NCBI GenBank assembly: GCA_934153945.1
Contig: CAKPFM010000003.1
Coordinates: forward strand, 72,307-136,306
Length of the DNA stretch: 64,000 nucleotides
Source of the DNA: an uncultured Bacilli bacterium
GTDB lineage: Bacteria > Bacillota_I > Bacilli_A > RF39 > UBA660
Direction: 5' to 3'
Below are positions 42,576 to 52,362 of the stretch, one piece after another. The position numbers and the translations under genes were made by a program. Under the pieces are notes generated by a model that was not told where the DNA came from, did not search any database, and saw only the letters and a list, made by a program, of their open reading frames with translations. Numbering within the stretch: position 1 is the first letter of the stretch; each line of letters begins with the position of its first letter.

Positions 42576-42752
42576 CTATTCTTGTTCTTTTTTACAAATT
42601 AGTATATATCTAACTAAACATATTGCTGTAAAGACAATATAGCTAAAATCTAATAAATTAAATTCAACGATCAAACTACATAACACTAAAGTAAATATTA
42701 ATAACACAAAATAAATCGCATACCTATTTTCTTTTAGTTTATGAATTGTCAT
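42576..42752 (-). CDS. Small membrane protein of 58 residues
   Basis: The frame starts ATG at 42752 after AAGGAGGAAAA, an ideal ribosome site, and ends TAG at 42576 just before a terminator. The protein begins MTIHKLKENRYAIYF, has two hydrophobic segments (about 11-30 and 36-52) and ends ICKKEQE. No family is recognised. It lies 84 bases downstream of metS. Confidence 0.75.
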   Translation of the reverse strand: MTIHKLKENRYAIYFVLLIFTLVLCSLIVEFNLLDFSYIVFTAICLVRYILICKKEQE

Positions 42753-42836
42753 TTTTCCTCCTTATTTGTCAACAAATTTAATATAACATAATATTAAATA
42801 TATAACAAATGGAAATAGTCGACATTTTACAACAAT

Positions 42837-44387
42837 TTACACTAATTCTGATAATTTCTTTTCTTTATCTATTCTTAAGAATAAAGGAGTTGGTTCATTT
42901 AATTTTATAAGTGGATCCATTCCTTTAAAATTGATACTGTCAATATATCTATTTTCAGTATTTAATTGTTTGAATATATTATCAGCAGTATCTGGTAAGA
43001 AAGGTTGTAATAATACAGCACAACTTCTAATAGATTCTAATAAAGTATATAATACTGTTTTTAATCTTTCAGTATTATTTTCTTTTGCTAATATCCATGG
43101 AGTTGTTTCATCAATATATTTATTACATCTTCTTAAAACTTCAAATATTTCATCTATAGCATCAGCTACTTTTAAATCATCCATTTTAATTTTTACTTTA
43201 TTAGGCAAAGCCATTACCATATCTCTTACTTCTAAATCTAATTCAGTATAAGTAGTAGGTTCATAAACAATACCATCAAAATACTTTTGAGACATTGATA
43301 TTGTTCTATTAACTAAATTACCTAAAATATTAGCTAAATCTGAATTAATTCTATCAATTAATAATTCATATGTTATTGATCCATCATTAGCGTATGGTAT
43401 TTCATGTAATAAATAATATCTTATAGCGTCTACCCCAAATTCATTAACTAAATCGTCAGCATATAAAATATTACCTTTTGATTTACTCATTTTATCTTCA
43501 CCAAATAATATCCAAGGATGTCCAAATATTTGTTTAGGAAGTGGCAAATTAAGTGCCATTAACATAATAGGCCAGTATATTGTATGAAATCTTAATATAT
43601 CTTTACCAATTAAATGAATATCTGCAGGCCAATATTTTTTGAATTCCTCAGAATGATTTCCATCTACATCATATCCTAAGAAAGTTATATAATTACTTAA
43701 TGCATCAATCCATACATATATAACATGCTTATTATCAAATGTTACAGGAACTCCCCAATCAAATGATGTACGAGATACACAAAGGTCCTGTAGACCAGGT
43801 TTTATAAAGTTATTTATTATTTCATTCTTTCTACTTTCAGGTTTAATAAAATCAGGATGTGATTCAATATAATCAATTAATTTTTCTGAATAGTTACTTA
43901 ATTTAAAGAAATATGCTTCTTCTTCAGCTTCTACTACTTCTCTACCACAATCTGGACATTTATGATCTACTGCTTGAGTTTCAGTCCAAAAAGATTCACA
44001 AGGTGTACAATATAAACCTTTATATGTTCCTTTATAAATATCACCTTGATCATATAATTTTTTAAATATTTTAGATACCATTTCTTTATGAGATGGATTC
44101 GTAGTTCTGACAAATTTATCATAGCTTGTATTCATAACATCCCATATTTTTCTTACTTCTAAAGCATTTTCATCTACATATTCTTGTGGATTTATACCTT
44201 TTTCTTTTGCTTTCAACTGAATTTTTTCTCCATGTTCATCCGTTCCAGTTTGAAAATAAACATCATATCCTAATAATCTTTTATAACGAGCAATTGCATC
44301 TGCTAGAACAACCTCATAAGTATTTCCAATATGTGGTTTTGCTGAAGCATAAGCTATAGCTGTTGAAATATAAAATTTTTCTTTCAT
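42837..44387 (-). CDS. metG: Methionyl-tRNA synthetase
   Basis: This 516-residue class I synthetase shows STAIAYASAKPHIGN (the HIGH region), the zinc knuckle CTPCE and CPDC, the KMSKS loop (GEDKMSKSKGN) and an anticodon-binding helical domain. It ends near residue 516 without the C-terminal tRNA-binding domain of many bacterial forms. The call is secure. A T-box riboswitch precedes it. Confidence 0.98.
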   Translation of the reverse strand: MKEKFYISTAIAYASAKPHIGNTYEVVLADAIARYKRLLGYDVYFQTGTDEHGEKIQLKAKEKGINPQEYVDENALEVRKIWDVMNTSYDKFVRTTNPSHKEMVSKIFKKLYDQGDIYKGTYKGLYCTPCESFWTETQAVDHKCPDCGREVVEAEEEAYFFKLSNYSEKLIDYIESHPDFIKPESRKNEIINNFIKPGLQDLCVSRTSFDWGVPVTFDNKHVIYVWIDALSNYITFLGYDVDGNHSEEFKKYWPADIHLIGKDILRFHTIYWPIMLMALNLPLPKQIFGHPWILFGEDKMSKSKGNILYADDLVNEFGVDAIRYYLLHEIPYANDGSITYELLIDRINSDLANILGNLVNRTISMSQKYFDGIVYEPTTYTELDLEVRDMVMALPNKVKIKMDDLKVADAIDEIFEVLRRCNKYIDETTPWILAKENNTERLKTVLYTLLESIRSCAVLLQPFLPDTADNIFKQLNTENRYIDSINFKGMDPLIKLNEPTPLFLRIDKEKKLSELV

Positions 44388-44433
44388 ATAATCCTCCTTT
44401 TATATTTCTAAATAAGTATATTATTTTTAATAA

Positions 44434-44636
44434 CAAAAAAAGTACCTTATAAGGGCGAATTTATCGCGGTACCACCTTATTTAAAAACATAGTTTTTATC
44501 TTAAACTTTTAACGCAAGCATACGTCCTAAGCTAAATATCACTTAGGCAATTCCAGAACCATTTAAAATACTATTTCTCTTTGTTTACACCAACCACAAA
44601 GTCTCTATAAGAAAATCATATTCTTCTTTCCTTCAA
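44434..44636 (-). promoter_or_regulatory. T-box riboswitch of methionyl-tRNA synthetase
   Basis: The leader contains the conserved T-box AAGGTGGTACCGCG (44465-44478, minus strand) and a terminator GTACC...GGTAC plus GCGA/TCGC with seven U residues at 44434-44441. Stem I has the GGTTGGTGTAAACAAAG element. A likely Met specifier ATG followed by G lies at 44560-44562. Uncharged Met-tRNA should favour the antiterminator and raise metS expression. Confidence 0.92.
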
Positions 44637-44668
44637 AATTTTATGTAATAAATATAACATAATTTTAT

Positions 44669-45196
44669 TTAATCTTCAAGATATTTAGCTAAAAAATTAG
44701 CTGTAACTAAGCATATATCATCTGTTTTTTCATCAATTACGTCTTCTTCTTTAAATATAATTACTAATCCTACACTATCTCCACCTACAATTATACTATG
44801 GATAGAATAAGTACATTCTATTTCAAAATCAGTTATTTTTAAATCTTTTTTATGAGTTTCTAATATACTTTCTCTTCTTTTTAATGAAGTAGACATTTCT
44901 TCACTTATTTCTTTATTTAATAATTTCTTTTTATATTTTCCACTTGCTGCTATTACATTGTCTGAATCTATTATTACAATATTATCCTTAATTAAGGAAT
45001 TTAAAACCTCTACATATATTGATGCTATATCAGTTAAATTTTTAAGTAATGAATATTTTTTTAAAATAATATTGTCATTTTCTATATATATTTCTAAATT
45101 TTCTCCTTCTTTAATTCTCAAATTTTTTCTTATTTCTTTTGGTATTACAATTCTTCCTAATTCATCAATTCTTCTAATAATTCCTGTTGATTTCAT
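44669..45196 (-). CDS. spoVT: Stage V sporulation regulator SpoVT
   Basis: This 175-residue protein has an AbrB-type swapped-hairpin DNA-binding domain (MKSTGIIRRIDELGRIVIPK) and a C-terminal GAF-like domain (about 55-175). It modulates sigma-G genes in the forespore. Length and layout match Bacillus SpoVT closely, unlike the short AbrB. AGGAAGGAG is the ribosome site. Confidence 0.95.
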   Translation of the reverse strand: MKSTGIIRRIDELGRIVIPKEIRKNLRIKEGENLEIYIENDNIILKKYSLLKNLTDIASIYVEVLNSLIKDNIVIIDSDNVIAASGKYKKKLLNKEISEEMSTSLKRRESILETHKKDLKITDFEIECTYSIHSIIVGGDSVGLVIIFKEEDVIDEKTDDICLVTANFLAKYLED

Positions 45197-45303
45197 AAAA
45201 ACTCCTTCCTATTTAAATATTTTAAATTTTTTCTTTATTTTTATACTTCAAATATAAGAATTTTATGATATAATTTGTTTTGTAGAAATTTATGGAGGTA
45301 GTT

Positions 45304-46923
45304 ATGGAAAAAATAAATATTTTTGGGCATAAAAAACCTGATACTGATAGCGCTACTGCAGCAATTGCTCTTTCATATTTAAAAAATGAATTAGGTTTTA
45401 ATACTGAAGCTAGAATATTAGGTCACCCAAACAATGAAACAAAATTTGTACTTAATTATTTTAAGTTTGATGAACCAAAATATTTAAATGATGTTAAATT
45501 ACAAATTAAAGATTTAAATTATTTAAAAGATTGTGCGAAAGATTATCATGATACAATTTATAATTGTTTTATGTATATGAATGAATATAATGTAGGTGCT
45601 ATTCCAGTAGTTAATAATCAAAAATTTGCTGGATTAATTTCTTTAAAAGATATTGCTAAACATCAAATAAATGATAAAATTGATAATTTGTGTACTTCAT
45701 ACGATAACATTATTAAAACATTGAATGCTAAAGAAATATTAAAATTTGATAATGAAATTAATGGTAATGTTATTGTTACATCATATAGTAGTACAACATT
45801 TATTGAAAATATTTCTTTGGATAGAAATACTATATTAATAGTTGGTGATAGACATAGTATTATAGAATATGCTATTAAATCAAAAGTAAAAATGATTATT
45901 TTAACTAAAAATTCCTTTATTAAAGATGAACATTTAAAATTAGCTAAAGAATATAATATCAATATTATTTTATCCAATGAATCATCTTTTGATACTACTA
46001 GAAAAATATGGTTAGCAAACTATGTTGATTCAGTTACATTAAAAGAAAATGTTGTTACAATTAATGAAGATGAAGAAGTAGATGATTTTGTTGAAATAGC
46101 TAAAAAGAATAAATATACTAATTATCCTGTTATCGATAAAAAGGGTAAATGTTTAGGAATGTTAAGATTATCTGATATTAGTGATGCTACTAGAAAAAAA
46201 GTTATTTTAGTTGACCATAATGAATATATACAAAGTGTTGATGGAATAGAAGAAGCTGAAATATTAGAAATAGTAGATCATCATAAAATAGGAAACTTAG
46301 ATACAAAATATCCTATAGCATTTAGAAATATGCCAGTAGGTAGTACTAATACAATTATATATTCAATGTTTAAGGAAAATAATATTGAAATTCCATCTAA
46401 TATAGCGGGTGTAATGCTATCTGGTATTATTTCAGATACATTATTATTTAGATCACCAACTACTACTAGTAAAGATAAAGAAGCAGTATTTGATCTTGCT
46501 GATATAGCTGGAATTGATTATGAAAAATATGGAATGGAAATGTTAAAAGCTGGTTCTTCACTTAAAAATAAAACTAAAGAAGAAATATTATATTATGACT
46601 TTAAAAACTTTAATGTTAATAATAAGAAAATTGGTATTGGTCAAATACTTACTATGACACCTAATGATGTATTAGATGAATTAAATGAATATGTTAGTCT
46701 TGTTAATGAAGTAGCAGAACATAACGATAATTTAATTATTGCATTATTTGTAACTGATATATTAAATAATGGTTCATATATAATTTATAATGAATCAGCA
46801 CAAGAAATATTAAGTATTTGTTTCGATAAAGCTGACTTATGTGAAGGTATGTTCTTAAAAGATTATATATCTAGAAAAAAACAAATTATTCCAAATATTA
46901 TAGATGTATTAGAAAAGAGATAG
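45304..46923 (+). CDS. ppaC: Family II inorganic pyrophosphatase with CBS and DRTGG domains
   Basis: This 539-residue DHH enzyme hydrolyses pyrophosphate with manganese. It has the metal motifs GHKKPDTDSATAA and VDHHKIG, and a regulatory insert with two CBS units (about 70-130 and 250-300) around a DRTGG domain (about 130-245). Such enzymes are controlled by adenine nucleotides. The start at 45304 follows ATGGAGG. It is one of few plus-strand genes in this half of the window. Confidence 0.95.
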   Translation: MEKINIFGHKKPDTDSATAAIALSYLKNELGFNTEARILGHPNNETKFVLNYFKFDEPKYLNDVKLQIKDLNYLKDCAKDYHDTIYNCFMYMNEYNVGAIPVVNNQKFAGLISLKDIAKHQINDKIDNLCTSYDNIIKTLNAKEILKFDNEINGNVIVTSYSSTTFIENISLDRNTILIVGDRHSIIEYAIKSKVKMIILTKNSFIKDEHLKLAKEYNINIILSNESSFDTTRKIWLANYVDSVTLKENVVTINEDEEVDDFVEIAKKNKYTNYPVIDKKGKCLGMLRLSDISDATRKKVILVDHNEYIQSVDGIEEAEILEIVDHHKIGNLDTKYPIAFRNMPVGSTNTIIYSMFKENNIEIPSNIAGVMLSGIISDTLLFRSPTTTSKDKEAVFDLADIAGIDYEKYGMEMLKAGSSLKNKTKEEILYYDFKNFNVNNKKIGIGQILTMTPNDVLDELNEYVSLVNEVAEHNDNLIIALFVTDILNNGSYIIYNESAQEILSICFDKADLCEGMFLKDYISRKKQIIPNIIDVLEKR

Positions 46924-46945
46924 TTTTTGCTATCTCTTTATTGTT
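46914..46945 (+). terminator. Bidirectional terminator between ppaC and mfd
   Basis: AAAGAGATAG pairs with CTATCTCTTT, followed by ATTGTTTT. The stem contains both gene ends. Confidence 0.85.
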
Positions 46946-49900
46946 TTATCCAAAATTTTTAATAAATCTATTAAATAATATATAAAGTGTTTATCTAACT
47001 TAATTATATCTAAAGTTACTATAATATTATCATGTTTTTTAGAAAATCTAAACATTCTAGATAAACTGCTTACTTCTTTAAAGAATAATTCACCATTTAA
47101 ATTATCAGTAATTTCTTTAGGTAAAGTCACTTCTATGAAATTAGGTGTTTGTCTTATCTGATTAATATTTAATTTTTTAGCTAGTTTTTCAAACCATTCT
47201 TCATGCATATAAATTAATAGATTATCACTTATTTTACCAAATCTATCTTCTATTTCTGTTTTTATTTTTAATAATTTATCATATGAATCAATTTCATTAA
47301 TCTTTTTATGAATTTCTATTTTTAAATCTGTATCATCTACATAATTATCATCAATAGTTGTTTCAATATCTAATAATGGTCTTTCATCTTGTTTAGAAAT
47401 TTCCTTTATAGGTAATCCTTTTATCTTCTTTATTTCTTCATCTAACATTTGTAAATATAAATCAATTCCAATTGTGTCAATAAATCCAGCTTGTTCACTA
47501 CCTAATATATCACCAGCACCTCTTATTGATAAATCTCTCATAGCTATTGAAAAACCACTTCCGAGTTCTGTAAATTCTTTTATTACATTTAATCTTTTAG
47601 TTGCTACATCTGATAAAGATTTACCTTTATTATACATTAAATAACAATAAGCTATTTTATTACTTCTTCCTACTCTTCCTCTAATTTGATAAAGTTGAGA
47701 TAATCCAAAATGATCAGCATCTATTATTATTAATGTATTAGCACTTGGAATATCTATACCAGTTTCTATAATAGTAGTACATAATAATACGTCAAATTCT
47801 TTATTTATGAAACTTATCATTACATCTTCTAATTCTTTTTTATTCATTCTTCCATGTGCGAATTTAATTTTAACATCTGGTAATAGTTTTTGTAATTCAT
47901 TTTTTTTGTTTTCAATGTCAGATACATAGTTATATAAAATAAATACTTGTCCATTACGAGCTAATTCTTTATAAATTGCTGATTTAATTATACTATCATT
48001 TTCTTCTAATACATAAGTTTGTACTGGATATCTATTTGTTGGTGGGGTTTCTATTAATGATAAATTTCTAATACCCATCATTGACATTTGTAAAGTTCTT
48101 GGTATCGGTGTTGCTGATAAAGTTAAGACATCTATATTATTTCTGATTTGTTTTATTTGTTCTTTATGTTTTACACCAAATCTTTGTTCCTCATCTATTA
48201 CTAATAAACCTAAATTTTTAAATACTACATCTTTACTTAGTAATCTATGTGTTCCTATTAATAAATCTATTTTTCCTTCTTTTAAATCTTCTAATATTTC
48301 TTTTGTCTTTTTAGCAGTTACAAATCGATTTAGTATTTCTATTCTTACTGGAAAAGTTTTAAATCTTTCTATAGCATTGTTATATTGTTGATTAGATAAT
48401 ATCGTTGTAGGACATAAATAAGCAACTTGTTTTCCTGATAAGATTGCTTTAAATATAGCTCTAAATGCTACTTCTGTTTTACCAAATCCTACATCTCCAC
48501 ATAATAATCTATCCATAGGTTTAATACTTTCCATATCTTTTTTAATTTCTTCTGTTGCTTTTAACTGATCATTAGTTTCGTTAAATGGAAATTCACTTTC
48601 AAATAGAACTTGATTTTCATCATCTTTTTCCATAGCAAATCCTACACTTGATTCTCTTATGGCATATAATTTTATTAAATCACCTGCTATATCTTCTATT
48701 TTTTTTCTAACCTTTAACTTAGTTTTTTCCCATTCTGAAGAACCTAATTTATTTATTTTAGGTTGGACACCTTCATTTGATGAAAATTTGCTTATTAATT
48801 CTATTTTTTCTACTGGAATATATAATTTATCGCTATCTTGATATTCAACTGTTAAATAGTCTTTTTTAAATCCATTTTTTACTAAAGTTTTTAATCCTAC
48901 ATATTTTCCTATTCCATATAAATTATGTACTATATAGTCTCCAATATTTAATTTATTTATATCTCGTATTTTTACTCCATATTTAAAATTACTATGATAT
49001 TTTGTTACTATGTTTTTTTTATGAAATATTTCAGTTTCACTTATAAAAACATAATTTTCAAATATGAATCCATTTAATATATTTTTTTCTATTATATTTA
49101 TTTTGTTTTCAAATATTTCTGATTCATTAGTTAAAATAAAATCCAATTCTAAATAATCTAGTATTTTATTTATTTTATATTGGTCAGATACACATATAAT
49201 AACTGTTTTTTTTGACTTTATATAACTATTTAATAATTTTTCTATATCTTCTTTTTTTGTTGGAAAGTCTTCTATATTATATGATTTATAATTTTTTGTA
49301 TCCTTTACACTATTATCAAAATTCAATAAATAACAATTATTTATTTCTTTTATATCTTCTAAATTGTTCATATATTTTTTTGATAAATCAAAATTATTTG
49401 TTCTATTATAATCTTCTATTTCTTCTTGTAATAATTCGTAATTTTTTTCTAATTCACTATAATTATGATAAATAATTAATGGATTATCTAAATATTCATT
49501 TATATTAACTACTTCTGTATAATTTGGAAGTTCATTTTGTTTTTTTAAATCAACATCTTCATTTGTTATAAATTCAGTATTTGGTAAAATACTTATTTTA
49601 TCTATTTTTGATATAGTCATTTGAGTATTTTCATCAAAATATTTTATTTCATCTAATGTATCACCAAAAAATTCTAATCTTATTGGGTGTTCTTCTTTTA
49701 TTGGAAATGCATCTATTACATATCCTCTAGTAGAATATGTACCTGTTACTGATGTTAAAGTTTCTTTTGTATAACCTAAAATATATAATTTATGAATTAA
49801 TTCATTCATATCGTAATCTTTATTTATTTCTAAATCAAGTATTTTAGATTTATATAATTCAATTTTTGGTAAATATCGCAAATATCCCATTAAGTTTGTT

Positions 49901-50199
49901 ACTACTATTTTATTTGGATTATTTATTAATGAGTAAATTGCTTCTAATCTAGTTGTTTTAAATTCCGGAGATATAGCTATTGACTCACTTGTTAAAAAAT
50001 CATCCATAGGAAAAAATAATACATCTTCTGTATAACTTCTCAATCGTTGAACTAATATATTTGCTTCATATATAGTGTTTGTTACTACTATTATTGAATT
50101 ATTTTTATGTTGATTATTTATATATATTGCTTTTAATTCATCTGTTAATCCTGATATTGATGAATATTTTTCATTTAATATTTTGTTAAAAATTGACAT
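46930..50199 (-). CDS. mfd: Transcription-repair coupling factor Mfd
   Basis: This 1089-residue translocase removes stalled RNA polymerase and recruits UvrA. Its N-terminus is UvrB-like (about 1-330), followed by the polymerase-interacting domain (about 440-510, with GDYIVHNLYGIGKYVGL), a RecG-like motor with LLCGDVGFGKTEVA, DEEQRFGV, LSATPIPRT and GRVGRS, and a C-terminal TRCF domain. The start at 50199 after AAAGGAGAG is preferred to 50232. The pth-mfd order is typical of Firmicutes. Confidence 0.98.
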   Translation of the reverse strand: MSIFNKILNEKYSSISGLTDELKAIYINNQHKNNSIIVVTNTIYEANILVQRLRSYTEDVLFFPMDDFLTSESIAISPEFKTTRLEAIYSLINNPNKIVVTNLMGYLRYLPKIELYKSKILDLEINKDYDMNELIHKLYILGYTKETLTSVTGTYSTRGYVIDAFPIKEEHPIRLEFFGDTLDEIKYFDENTQMTISKIDKISILPNTEFITNEDVDLKKQNELPNYTEVVNINEYLDNPLIIYHNYSELEKNYELLQEEIEDYNRTNNFDLSKKYMNNLEDIKEINNCYLLNFDNSVKDTKNYKSYNIEDFPTKKEDIEKLLNSYIKSKKTVIICVSDQYKINKILDYLELDFILTNESEIFENKINIIEKNILNGFIFENYVFISETEIFHKKNIVTKYHSNFKYGVKIRDINKLNIGDYIVHNLYGIGKYVGLKTLVKNGFKKDYLTVEYQDSDKLYIPVEKIELISKFSSNEGVQPKINKLGSSEWEKTKLKVRKKIEDIAGDLIKLYAIRESSVGFAMEKDDENQVLFESEFPFNETNDQLKATEEIKKDMESIKPMDRLLCGDVGFGKTEVAFRAIFKAILSGKQVAYLCPTTILSNQQYNNAIERFKTFPVRIEILNRFVTAKKTKEILEDLKEGKIDLLIGTHRLLSKDVVFKNLGLLVIDEEQRFGVKHKEQIKQIRNNIDVLTLSATPIPRTLQMSMMGIRNLSLIETPPTNRYPVQTYVLEENDSIIKSAIYKELARNGQVFILYNYVSDIENKKNELQKLLPDVKIKFAHGRMNKKELEDVMISFINKEFDVLLCTTIIETGIDIPSANTLIIIDADHFGLSQLYQIRGRVGRSNKIAYCYLMYNKGKSLSDVATKRLNVIKEFTELGSGFSIAMRDLSIRGAGDILGSEQAGFIDTIGIDLYLQMLDEEIKKIKGLPIKEISKQDERPLLDIETTIDDNYVDDTDLKIEIHKKINEIDSYDKLLKIKTEIEDRFGKISDNLLIYMHEEWFEKLAKKLNINQIRQTPNFIEVTLPKEITDNLNGELFFKEVSSLSRMFRFSKKHDNIIVTLDIIKLDKHFIYYLIDLLKILDKTIKR

Positions 50200-50240
50200 A
50201 TTATCTCTCCTTTCACGACAAAAATGATACATCGTATCAC

Positions 50241-50789
50241 TTAATTATATTTATTCATTAAATTTTCAAATGATAAATTAAAGTAATCTTCTAATATATT
50301 TGATACTAATTTTGTTGTTTCATTTATCATTTTGGTGTTCTTTATTTTTCCTAGGACATAATCTTTTGTATCTATTTCTTTATTATTTGATATTCCTATT
50401 TTTATTCTTTTATATTCTTGTGTTTTTAAATGAAGTTCTATATTTTTAAGACCATTATGTCCACCACTACTACCCTTATATTTTATTTTTATTTTTCCAA
50501 ATGGTAAATCTAAATCATCACTTATTATTAAAATATCAGATATATCTATTTTATAATAATCAACATATTTTTTTATTACTTCACCTGATAAATTAATGTA
50601 TTTTTGTGGTTTTAATAATATAACTTTTTCATTTTTATAATTAAATTCTGTATACAAACCATCAAATTTTTTTTGATTTATAGACAAATTATTATTTTTA
50701 GCAAATTCATCAATACACATAAATCCCATATTATGTCTTGTTTGTTCATATTCTTTACCAGGATTCCCTAAACCTACAATTAGTTTCAT
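50241..50789 (-). CDS. pth: Peptidyl-tRNA hydrolase
   Basis: This 182-residue enzyme frees tRNA from dropped-off peptides. It has MKLIVGLGNPGKEYEQTRHN with the catalytic His, and ISDDLDLPFGKIKIKYKGSS with the Asp, then GGHNGLKNI. The start at 50789 after GAGGTGAATAA lies two bases past the rsmI stop. Confidence 0.97.
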   Translation of the reverse strand: MKLIVGLGNPGKEYEQTRHNMGFMCIDEFAKNNNLSINQKKFDGLYTEFNYKNEKVILLKPQKYINLSGEVIKKYVDYYKIDISDILIISDDLDLPFGKIKIKYKGSSGGHNGLKNIELHLKTQEYKRIKIGISNNKEIDTKDYVLGKIKNTKMINETTKLVSNILEDYFNLSFENLMNKYN

Positions 50790-50790
50790 T

Positions 50791-51630
50791 TTATTCACCT
50801 CTATGATATTCATTGTAAATATCACTTTTTTTCATATTTCTATCTTCTGCTGTTTTCTTTATTGCTTCTTTTGAATTCATTCCATTTTTAATATACATAT
50901 TTACATGTTCAATTATTGAAATATCATCAAAAGCAATTTCTTCTTTATTTCCCGAAACTACTATTACTATTTCTCCCTTTATTTCTTTAGTTTCTTCCAT
51001 TACTTCTTTTATTGTACCTCTATATATTTCCTCAAATTTTTTAGTTATTTCTCGGGAAATACTTATTTGTCTATTTCCAAATACTTCTAACATATCAATT
51101 AGCGTTTTATTTATTCTATGAGGAGCTTCATAAAATATCATTGTATATTTGTTATTTTTTAAATTTTCTAATTCTTTTTTTCTTTTACTGTCCTTACTAT
51201 TTAAAAATCCATAGTATAGAAAAGGCATTGGTTCGATACCTGATGAAGTAAGAGCAGGTATTAAAGCTGTAGCACCTGGAAGTGATACTACATTATAATT
51301 ATTTTTTATAGCTGTTTCTGCTAAAAAATAACCTGGATCACTTATTACTGGTGTACCTCTATCACTTACCACACCTACTGAGTAACCATTTTTTAAATAT
51401 TCTAATAATTTTTCCTCATTATGTTGTTCATTATATTCGTGACTTGATATTAATTTTTTCTTTATATTTAAATGATTTAATAATAATGAAGTTACTCTTG
51501 TATCTTCGGAAAATATAACTTCTACTTCATTTAATGTTTTTATTGCTCTTAGTGTAATATCATCTAAATTACCTATTGGAGTTGGTATTAAATAAAGTGT
51601 TGGAGTATTATTATAACTTATTTGAGACAT
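50791..51630 (-). CDS. rsmI: 16S rRNA 2'-O-methyltransferase RsmI
   Basis: This 279-residue SAM-dependent enzyme methylates C1402 of 16S rRNA. It shows TLYLIPTPIGNLDDITLRA, SDRGTPVISDPGY and the LPGATALIPALTSSG loop typical of the tetrapyrrole methylase fold. A C-terminal helical domain follows. It is part of the ricT-trmN6-rsmI-pth run, as in Bacillus. Confidence 0.97.
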   Translation of the reverse strand: MSQISYNNTPTLYLIPTPIGNLDDITLRAIKTLNEVEVIFSEDTRVTSLLLNHLNIKKKLISSHEYNEQHNEEKLLEYLKNGYSVGVVSDRGTPVISDPGYFLAETAIKNNYNVVSLPGATALIPALTSSGIEPMPFLYYGFLNSKDSKRKKELENLKNNKYTMIFYEAPHRINKTLIDMLEVFGNRQISISREITKKFEEIYRGTIKEVMEETKEIKGEIVIVVSGNKEEIAFDDISIIEHVNMYIKNGMNSKEAIKKTAEDRNMKKSDIYNEYHRGE

Positions 51631-51642
51631 TTTTACACCTTC

Positions 51643-52362
51643 TTAACTAAAATATTTTTGAATTTCTTTTGTATAGGTATTATCTATATTATGTGTATAT
51701 ATTGGAGGTAAAATTTTTATACCAGGTTTACCATTTTTTATACCTTCAATTAATAATATATTTGATTCCGTATTTGTTTTTGGATATACAAAACATAGTT
51801 TTTTTGGTTCTATATTATTTTTTTTCATAATTTCTATGATTTCTATTAGTCTTTCTGGTCTATGTACAATAGCTAATCTTCCATTATTTTTTAATAATTT
51901 TTTACTTATTTTTATTAAATTATCTAAATTTAAGGTTATTTCGTGTCTAGCTATTTGTTTACATTTACTTTCATTTATTATAGATTTTTCATTTAATTTA
52001 AAAAATGGTGGATTACACGTTATTACATCATATACTTCTGTTTCATCAGTTTTTAAATATTCATTTATATCTTTATTAATAATATTTATTTGTTCATCTA
52101 AATTATTTATTTTTACAGATTTAGTTGCAAGATTTGACACTTCTTTTTGTATTTCTACTCCTGTTATTTTAGATTTTGTTTTTGTGCTTAATATTAAAGG
52201 TATTATAGCATTACCAGTTCCAATATCTAAAATTTTTTTTGTACTTGGATTTATTGTAACAAAATTTGCTAGAAGAACTGAATCTAATGAAAATTTGAAC
52301 ATTTCTGTATTTTGATATATTTTTAAATTATCATATCCTAATACATAATTAATTTCTTCCAT
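51643..52362 (-). CDS. trmN6: tRNA (adenine-N6)-methyltransferase, YabB/TrmN6 type
   Basis: This 239-residue Rossmann methyltransferase has the SAM loop LDIGTGNAIIPL and the N6-adenine motif CNPPFFK. It is the YabB homologue that probably methylates A37 of tRNA-Val. The start overlaps the end of ricT by 14 bases and has no strong ribosome site, so it is coupled. Confidence 0.93.
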   Translation of the reverse strand: MEEINYVLGYDNLKIYQNTEMFKFSLDSVLLANFVTINPSTKKILDIGTGNAIIPLILSTKTKSKITGVEIQKEVSNLATKSVKINNLDEQINIINKDINEYLKTDETEVYDVITCNPPFFKLNEKSIINESKCKQIARHEITLNLDNLIKISKKLLKNNGRLAIVHRPERLIEIIEIMKKNNIEPKKLCFVYPKTNTESNILLIEGIKNGKPGIKILPPIYTHNIDNTYTKEIQKYFS

